A DNA stretch of 64,000 bases, taken from CAZSDU01 sp963662525 (GTDB lineage: Bacteria > Bacteroidota > Bacteroidia > Bacteroidales > FEN-979). The stretch covers positions 930,001 through 994,000 of the forward strand of contig OY759717.1 of NCBI GenBank assembly GCA_963662525.1, written 5' to 3'. Position 1 is the first letter of the stretch; every line of letters begins with the position of its first letter. Position numbers and translations under genes: made by a program. A model generated the notes under the pieces. It worked only from the letters and a program-made list of their open reading frames with translations, was not told the DNA's origin and did no database searches. Below, piece after piece: positions 58,551 to 64,000 of this stretch.

Positions 58551-59399
58551 ATGAAAGCAATAAAAAAATCATTCTCCGGAATCGCCCTGCTTGCCATATT
58601 TCTCACCATCGCTTTAGCAGGCTGCAACAATGCATCCACCGATCAACAGGCCAATCAGGCTGCTGCCGACACCATTAAAAAAGAAATCACCCTGAGTCCT
58701 GAATCACAAAACCTGTTGTACCAGTTCCCCACTCCGTTTGAGGTAACCATGATGCTCGAAAAGGCTAAAGCCGGTTTTATTTTCGACATCACAAATTCCC
58801 CTGATAACATCGGGAAATATGTGACGGAAAAAAGCAAAGCCATCAACCTGGGCGTTTATAGTGCCGACCTGAGCTATTCAGCTACCTATAACCGCATTGA
58901 CGAAACCAATAAATTCCTGGCTTGCACCGCCAAACTTGCCGATGAACTCGGAATCGCAGGAGTATATGATCAGTCGATGCTCGAGCGGGTGAAAAAATAC
59001 AGCAACAACAAAGATTCACTGGTTGGCATTATCAGCAAAGTATTCAGCACAACCAACGATTTTCTTTCTAAAAACAATCGCAATCAGATTGCCGTACTCA
59101 TCGCTGCCGGCGGTTTTGTAGAAGGTTTGTACCTGGCTGCAACCCTCAGTGAAGTGGCCAAAGACAACAAACTGATCGTGTCTGTCATCGTAAAACAAAA
59201 AGATAACCTGGATAAACTGGCGACTATCCTGGAAGCTTATAAAATGGATGAAACCATGGCTCCTGTTTATGAACAGGTGAACAAACTGAAACCTGTTTTC
59301 ACCGATTATGGCATGGAAGCCGGTAAAAAATTACCCGCCCAGAAAGCGGCTGAAGTCAGCGACCTGGCCGAAAGTGTCAGAATAGCCCTGACCAAATAA
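58551..59399 (+). CDS. Lipoprotein, unknown
   Basis: 282 residues with a lipoprotein signal (ALLAIFLTIALAGC, Cys25). The mature part is mainly helical (LSPESQNLLYQFPTPFEVTMMLEKAKAGFIFDITNSPDN…) with a long helical C-terminus. No known family is recognised. A near-match to the -7 element (TAATTTCG at 58511) and a strong terminator at its end show a monocistronic unit. Confidence 0.75.
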   Translation: MKAIKKSFSGIALLAIFLTIALAGCNNASTDQQANQAAADTIKKEITLSPESQNLLYQFPTPFEVTMMLEKAKAGFIFDITNSPDNIGKYVTEKSKAINLGVYSADLSYSATYNRIDETNKFLACTAKLADELGIAGVYDQSMLERVKKYSNNKDSLVGIISKVFSTTNDFLSKNNRNQIAVLIAAGGFVEGLYLAATLSEVAKDNKLIVSVIVKQKDNLDKLATILEAYKMDETMAPVYEQVNKLKPVFTDYGMEAGKKLPAQKAAEVSDLAESVRIALTK

Positions 59400-59411
59400 T
59401 TTTCCCTTTTC

Positions 59412-59449
59412 ACATAAAAAAACCGCTTCCTTCAGGGGCGGTTTTTTTA
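59412..59449 (+). terminator. Rho-independent terminator after the lipoprotein gene
   Basis: A hairpin with the stem AAAAAACCGC…GCGGTTTTTT around a TTCCTTCAGGG loop, followed by a T run, starting about 15 bases after the lipoprotein stop codon. The A run on the other side also allows termination of a minus-strand transcript. Confidence 0.85.
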
Positions 59450-59464
59450 TTGCCATGAATTGTG

Positions 59465-59472
59465 TAATTTTG
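59465..59472 (+). promoter_or_regulatory. -7 element TAATTTTG for the ABC half-transporter gene
   Basis: A TAnnTTTG match 24 bases before the ATG at 59496, immediately after the terminator of the preceding gene. Confidence 0.55.
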
Positions 59473-59495
59473 ATACTGTCACAAAACCCTTCCCC

Positions 59496-62400
59496 ATGTC
59501 TGAACCTATCCTGATGGCCTTGGTTCAACTCTTTGCCATCGTAGCCGCTTCGGTCCGCATTCAGGTTTCCGCCAATTCGCGGAAAATCCTCGAATCCTAT
59601 CTCCGGCAACACCTGAATAACCAGGAACTGGATGAATACCTGAAGCTTTTCGATGAACTGGTGTTCTTTCACCAGCCCATGGATGAAGCTGATTTATCAA
59701 TAGATACAGATGTTTCAGATAAAATCAGGGAGATCTGTACAAAGATTTACAAACAACTCTCCATCCGCGATCGTATGCTGGTATTCGTGAAATTCGTGGA
59801 ATTCCTGAATGAACTGGCCGGAGATACCGATGGAAAGCCTGGAAAACCAGGCAGCCTGGGCGAAAAGTACCTGAAGGAGATGAAATCCGTATTCAATCCC
59901 CCGAAACAGGAATTCCTGGATGCCCGCGCTTTCGTGCTGGATCCTTTCAGCCCCGCGCTTCATCGCGCTAACCTGATGATCGTTGATGGCCATCCTGAAA
60001 TTGAGGAACCCGGGTATAAGCATCTTTACCGGGAACATCTCGACAAACGACTGCTTATCCTGCATGTTCCTTCCATCCGGACCTTTATATGCCGCTATTT
60101 AGGAGATGACGAGCTTTTCCTGAACGGGCACAACATTCCCCCCTTCAGGGCTTTTATATTAAGTAATGGTTCCATACTTAAGAACCTGAAAATTTCCCCG
60201 GTCTATTACACGGATGTGGCTTCCCGCTTTCTTCAAACCAAAGAAAAAATCAGCCTGAATTTTACTGCCAGCGAAATAGAATACCGGTTTAAGAACAGCA
60301 CGAATGGGATCTATCCTTTCAGCTTTACTGCTGAATCCGGAGAACTGATCGGCGTCATGGGCGGCAGCGGTGTGGGAAAGTCAACCCTGCTGAATATCCT
60401 CAACGGGAATATGAACCTGAAACAGGGTCATATCCTGATCAACGGTTATGACCTGGAAAAAGACAAGGAAAGACTCCAGGGGGTCATCGGTTTTGTTCCC
60501 CAGGATGATTTGCTGATCGAAGAACTGACGGTTTTCCAGAACCTTTATTACAACGCCAAACTCTGTTTCCGGGATTTTTCAAAAAAGCAGATCATACGGG
60601 CAGTGATGAAAGTGCTGGCCGATATCGGACTTATCGGGATAAAAAACCTCTGCGTGGGCGACCCGCTGAACAAGTTTATCAGCGGGGGACAAAGAAAACG
60701 GCTTAACATCGCCCTGGAACTGATCAGGGAACCGGCCGTATTATTTGCCGATGAACCCACATCCGGACTTTCTTCCATGGATTCGGAAATGGTGATGCTG
60801 CTACTCAAAGAGCAAACCCTGAAAGGCAGGCTGGTCATCGTGAATATTCATCAACCATCATCCGATATTTTTAAATTATTCGACAAGCTCATGATCATGG
60901 ATAAGGGAGGATATCCGATTTTCTATGGCAATCCCATCGATGCGCTGACCTATTTCAAGACCATGGGCAATTTCGTGAATCCTACCGAAAGCGAATGTGC
61001 CAGTTGCGGCTATGTCAACCCCGAACAGCTATTGCAGATCACGGAATCAAAGATCATCAATGAATATGGAAAAGTCACCGGAAACCGTAAGATAAGCCCG
61101 AAGGAATGGTATAACCTTTTCCGTAAAAATATCCAGCCCGGACTGAAACTGAACGAAGAAAAACAGGAACTTCCGAAAAGCTATTTCAGGATTCCCGGAA
61201 AGCTGAAACAATTCCGGATTTTCAGCATCAGGAACCTGCTCACCAAGATCACCAACCGTCAGTACATGGTGATCAACCTCCTGGAAGCCCCTTTCCTGGC
61301 TGCCCTGCTGGCCTACCTCACGAGATATTTCCCCGGAGATCATTATGTTTTCGGAGCAAACCGAAACCTGGTCGCCTATATGTTTATGAGCGTCGTGGTT
61401 TCCCTGTTTCTCGGCATGATGGTCAGCGCGGAGGAGATCATCAAAGACCGGAGAATATTGAAACGGGAAGCTTTCCTGAACCTCAGCCGGTTCAGTTACC
61501 TGAATTCCAAAATACTTCTGTTGTTTGTCCTCTCCGCTATCCAGACCATATTGTATGTCATGGTCGGGAACTGGATACTGGGAATACAGGGGATGACCCT
61601 GAGCTACTGGCTCATTCTTTTTTCCACTACCTGCTTTGCCAATATGGTGGGACTGAATATCTCTGCCGGACTGAATTCCGTGGTGGCGATTTATATCCTG
61701 ATCCCCTTTATCCTGGTTCCCCAGTTATTGTTAAGCGGAACCGTCGTGGCTTTCGATAACCTGAACCCGACGATCGCATCCCGTGAAAACGTACCCCTGA
61801 TCGGCAACATGATGACATCCCGATGGACTTTTGAAGCCCTGGCTGTGGAACAATTCCGCAACAATAAATATGAACAGATCTTCTATCCTTACGACAAAGA
61901 AATATCGCGCTACGGATATATCACCGCCTATGTTATTCCAACCCTGAACTCGGAACTCGATGCCTGCCGGATGAACCTCGTGAAAAAACAGAAAGCCGCG
62001 GAGACCGATAACCTGTTTGACATACTGAAGCATGAGATCCCTTTGCTGCAGAAGGAAGCCGGATTTCGCTCATCCCCATACCAGAGAGCACTGAATGCGG
62101 CTCAATTCAATGATTCAATATCCACGGGTGTTCATTCTTATCTTGACTCCCTGAGCCGCTATTTCTCAGATCGCCTGAGTTCTGTCAATGCCAGACGCGA
62201 TGCCGTTTATGAGCGGCTTTTAAATAAAATGGGCAGCGATGCGGTGTTTCAGTTCAAACAGGATTATTACAACAACAGCCTGGCCGACCTGGTCCTGGAT
62301 AAAGGAGGAGAGAATAAAATTATTGAAGGAAAGGGGAAACTGATCCGCAAGAAAGATCCAATTTACATGGATCCGTTATCACAAGCCGGAAACGCTCATT

Positions 62401-62564
62401 TTTATGCCCCGGTGAAAAACATCGGAGAATGGAAAATCGATACCCTCTGGTTCAATTTCGCCGTGATCTGGCTGATGTCGTTATTGCTGTATTTCATGCT
62501 CCTTTACGACCTCATCCGCAAAACCCTGACCTGGTTCGAAAACCTGAAATTCAGAAAGGTTTAG
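59496..62564 (+). CDS. ABC half-transporter (ABCG-like) with N-terminal extension
   Basis: The ATG at 59496 (MSEPILMALVQLF) is chosen over an upstream TTG that overlaps the promoter. 1022 residues: an N-terminal helical region (about 1-130) and a mixed segment (about 130-270), then an ABC ATPase with Walker A GGSGVGKST (about 290), signature FISGGQRKRLN and Walker B VLFADEPTSGLSS, and a C-terminal ABC-2/ABCG membrane part (about 590-1010) with a soluble insertion between helices. The order ATPase-then-membrane is that of the WHITE/ABCG type. Substrate unknown. Confidence 0.85.
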   Translation: MSEPILMALVQLFAIVAASVRIQVSANSRKILESYLRQHLNNQELDEYLKLFDELVFFHQPMDEADLSIDTDVSDKIREICTKIYKQLSIRDRMLVFVKFVEFLNELAGDTDGKPGKPGSLGEKYLKEMKSVFNPPKQEFLDARAFVLDPFSPALHRANLMIVDGHPEIEEPGYKHLYREHLDKRLLILHVPSIRTFICRYLGDDELFLNGHNIPPFRAFILSNGSILKNLKISPVYYTDVASRFLQTKEKISLNFTASEIEYRFKNSTNGIYPFSFTAESGELIGVMGGSGVGKSTLLNILNGNMNLKQGHILINGYDLEKDKERLQGVIGFVPQDDLLIEELTVFQNLYYNAKLCFRDFSKKQIIRAVMKVLADIGLIGIKNLCVGDPLNKFISGGQRKRLNIALELIREPAVLFADEPTSGLSSMDSEMVMLLLKEQTLKGRLVIVNIHQPSSDIFKLFDKLMIMDKGGYPIFYGNPIDALTYFKTMGNFVNPTESECASCGYVNPEQLLQITESKIINEYGKVTGNRKISPKEWYNLFRKNIQPGLKLNEEKQELPKSYFRIPGKLKQFRIFSIRNLLTKITNRQYMVINLLEAPFLAALLAYLTRYFPGDHYVFGANRNLVAYMFMSVVVSLFLGMMVSAEEIIKDRRILKREAFLNLSRFSYLNSKILLLFVLSAIQTILYVMVGNWILGIQGMTLSYWLILFSTTCFANMVGLNISAGLNSVVAIYILIPFILVPQLLLSGTVVAFDNLNPTIASRENVPLIGNMMTSRWTFEALAVEQFRNNKYEQIFYPYDKEISRYGYITAYVIPTLNSELDACRMNLVKKQKAAETDNLFDILKHEIPLLQKEAGFRSSPYQRALNAAQFNDSISTGVHSYLDSLSRYFSDRLSSVNARRDAVYERLLNKMGSDAVFQFKQDYYNNSLADLVLDKGGENKIIEGKGKLIRKKDPIYMDPLSQAGNAHFYAPVKNIGEWKIDTLWFNFAVIWLMSLLLYFMLLYDLIRKTLTWFENLKFRKV

Positions 62565-62565
62565 A

Positions 62566-63600
62566 TCATTCCGGCCAGCCGGTAGGGATGGTTCCGTTTT
62601 GGATGCCAATTTTAATGATGGCCAGGGCATCTTTAATGCTGTCGGGAATTTGTGCATCAAACTGGTGGAAAGGAGCCATGTCAACCATCTGGTTGCCAAG
62701 GTTACCGTATAAGATCTGCCCGCCCTGAAAATTATCATAGTAAAGATCGGTCATGAGACTATATACCGATAAATCAAGGCGTTTCATGCAGGAAGTTAAA
62801 AGAATGCTGCCAACCTGTGGAATAGATTCAAATTGGTCCACATCCACCCCGATTCCCCATTTCCCGGCCTGCATTGTTTTATATAAAGCCCCGTTTCCGG
62901 TCTTCCCTGCAAAGGCAAAGATCACTTCGGCTCCCTGATTGATCAGATTTCCTGCAAGCTGCGCCCCTTGCAGGGTATCGTTGAAACTATCGGCATTGGA
63001 TCCCAGGGTCCGTACAGTTTTCTGGTAATAGGTATTGAAATAATCAACACCTTTCCGGTAGCTCACCTCAAACTGCCTGATTTCGGGGATATCAGGCCCT
63101 GCTACAAAGCCTGTTTTGGGATCAGCAGCATCCTTGAACTGGGCCCAGTAGGCAGCAAGAAATCCGCAAAGGAAGGAAGCCTGATCAACCTGGTAGGCAA
63201 CACACACCAGGTTAGCAGGCAGGGTGTCTATCAAAACATCCAGAATGGCAAAGTCAATCATGGGATATTGCCTTGCCGTTTGAATGGCCAGTGTTTTCAT
63301 ATCAAAGCCCAGGGAAATGATCAGGTCAAAATTATTCTGAAGGAAAGAATTCATATTGGTTCGGTAATCACTGGTATCATCGCTGTTTCGCCCTTCGCCA
63401 TAAAACGGATAAGCGATTGTTCCTGCCTGTAAACCAAGCAGTGCAGCCTGATTAAAACCCCTGTCGTTGAATCCACTCGACCCGCTTATCAAACCAACCT
63501 TTGCCATGTACTGAGGATCGGTATTTTTTTTCGTGCAGCCACTCGATAAGCTGCCTGCAATCAGGATAAAAGAAAGCAAAATGAGCCAGGTATTTTTCAT
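62566..63600 (-). CDS. BMP-family ABC substrate-binding lipoprotein (PnrA-like)
   Basis: 344 residues. The signal peptide has a lipobox (LIAGSLSSGC), and the mature part follows the BMP/PnrA pattern: KVGLISGSSGFNDRGFNQAALLGLQ, NFDLIISLGFDMKTLAIQTARQYP, VAYQVDQASFLCGFLAAYWA, FAFAGKTGNGALYKTMQAGKWGIGVDVDQ. Such proteins bind nucleosides and feed an ABC permease. No permease or ATPase is adjacent except the large half-transporter, which converges with it and is of another class. Confidence 0.9.
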   Translation of the reverse strand: MKNTWLILLSFILIAGSLSSGCTKKNTDPQYMAKVGLISGSSGFNDRGFNQAALLGLQAGTIAYPFYGEGRNSDDTSDYRTNMNSFLQNNFDLIISLGFDMKTLAIQTARQYPMIDFAILDVLIDTLPANLVCVAYQVDQASFLCGFLAAYWAQFKDAADPKTGFVAGPDIPEIRQFEVSYRKGVDYFNTYYQKTVRTLGSNADSFNDTLQGAQLAGNLINQGAEVIFAFAGKTGNGALYKTMQAGKWGIGVDVDQFESIPQVGSILLTSCMKRLDLSVYSLMTDLYYDNFQGGQILYGNLGNQMVDMAPFHQFDAQIPDSIKDALAIIKIGIQNGTIPTGWPE

Positions 63601-63615
63601 TGCATACTATATTTA

Positions 63616-64000
63616 TTAATGAATAAGATTTCCACTGATTAAAAGCAAACCGGTTTCAGTAAGCTTCGCTTTAAATTCTGCTGTTATCAGCCGGGTGCCG
63701 GCATCCAGTAAATCAATCTGAATTTCTCGCAGTTGAATGGATGAGATGGATCCGACGGCATAACTTTCTTTGGCAATATCCATGTTCTTCTGGGCCAGTT
63801 TGAGATTTTCCTTTTCAAAACCAATCATCTCAATTTCATTCCGGTAATCGTTATAAATTTTAAGCAGATAGGTTTCAAGTCTGCTTTCCAGTTTCTGTTT
63901 TTCCAATCCAGTAATGTCAAAATTTACCTTTGCATTACGGTACTGACGTCTCAGGTTCAATCCATCAAAGATACTCACATTGGCAGTTACACCTATACTA
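63616..64000 (-). CDS. TolC-like outer-membrane efflux protein, truncated by window edge
   Basis: The frame is open to the last base (SIGVTANVSIFDGLNLRRQY…), so the start lies beyond the window. The visible end has the TolC pattern of helical repeats: KLESRLETYLLKIYNDYRNEIEMIGFEKENLKLAQKNMDIAKESYAVGSISSIQLREIQIDLLDAGTRLITAEFKAKLTETGLLLISG. In this family the C-terminal segment lines the periplasmic tunnel. It starts 15 bases upstream of the BMP lipoprotein gene, on the same strand. Confidence 0.85.
   Translation of the reverse strand, partial: SIGVTANVSIFDGLNLRRQYRNAKVNFDITGLEKQKLESRLETYLLKIYNDYRNEIEMIGFEKENLKLAQKNMDIAKESYAVGSISSIQLREIQIDLLDAGTRLITAEFKAKLTETGLLLISGNLIH

Overview
The window reads as a chromosomal segment of an anaerobic or microaerophilic member of the Bacteroidota, probably a Bacteroidales/Marinilabiliales-type organism. 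The signs are a type IX secretion (Por) C-terminal sorting domain, a TonB-dependent receptor and several outer-membrane barrels, promoters of the Bacteroidota -7 type (TAnnTTTG), mostly weak Shine-Dalgarno sequences, and an anaerobe-type inventory of Hdr/Qmo-like electron-transfer flavoproteins, NifX-like proteins with ferredoxin-ATPases, and a radical SAM aminomutase. No tRNA, rRNA, CRISPR array or phage module was recognised.

Region by region: (1) 1-3648 is a metallocluster-handling operon: two NifX/NifB-C-type proteins, two small Gly-rich DUF5320 proteins, two P-loop ATPases with inserted ferredoxin domains, and an Mrp/NBP35 ATPase. (2) 3638-10895, opposite strand, is a Qmo/Hdr-like operon (DsrE2-like, TusA, MvhD, an HdrA-GltD fusion, HdrA, and an HdrC-cytochrome b fusion), probably sulfur- or thiol-linked electron transfer. 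(3) 11164-15972 holds CobO, a putative metal exporter, a separate HdrC-HdrB pair, a CDF metal exporter and a peroxiredoxin. (4) 15980-23569 holds a Crp/Fnr regulator, a methyltransferase, a pyruvate/indolepyruvate decarboxylase, enolase, an antiporter gene remnant, DUF302 and OsmC proteins, and the first genes of a Cnr-like ECF sigma system. Paired regulatory motifs tie several of these promoters together.

(5) 24435-27516 holds TatC, a PspC/LiaF-like envelope-stress pair and an alpha/beta hydrolase. (6) 27643-31392 is a tight four-gene operon (KamA-type aminomutase, two ATP-grasp ligases, a GNAT acetyltransferase) that looks like an uncharacterised small-molecule or peptide pathway. (7) 31389-37462, opposite strand, couples a histidine kinase, a receiver-PP2C phosphatase and a STAS protein to an ABC importer whose permease and binding protein are fused. 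(8) 37579-52436 holds an nSTAND-WD40 protein, a TonB receptor, a formyltransferase-like enzyme, an NTT-like transporter with HEAT repeats, a large propeller sensor kinase, a small barrel protein and a zinc dehydrogenase.

(9) 52502-57600 is an AT-richer island of minus-strand single-gene units separated by attC-like hairpins and containing an ORF-less group II intron; it resembles an integron cassette array without an integrase. (10) 57741-64000 holds a decayed hypothetical gene, a 121-bp tract of eleven 11-bp repeats, a lipoprotein, a large ABC half-transporter, a BMP-type binding lipoprotein and the end of a TolC-like protein.
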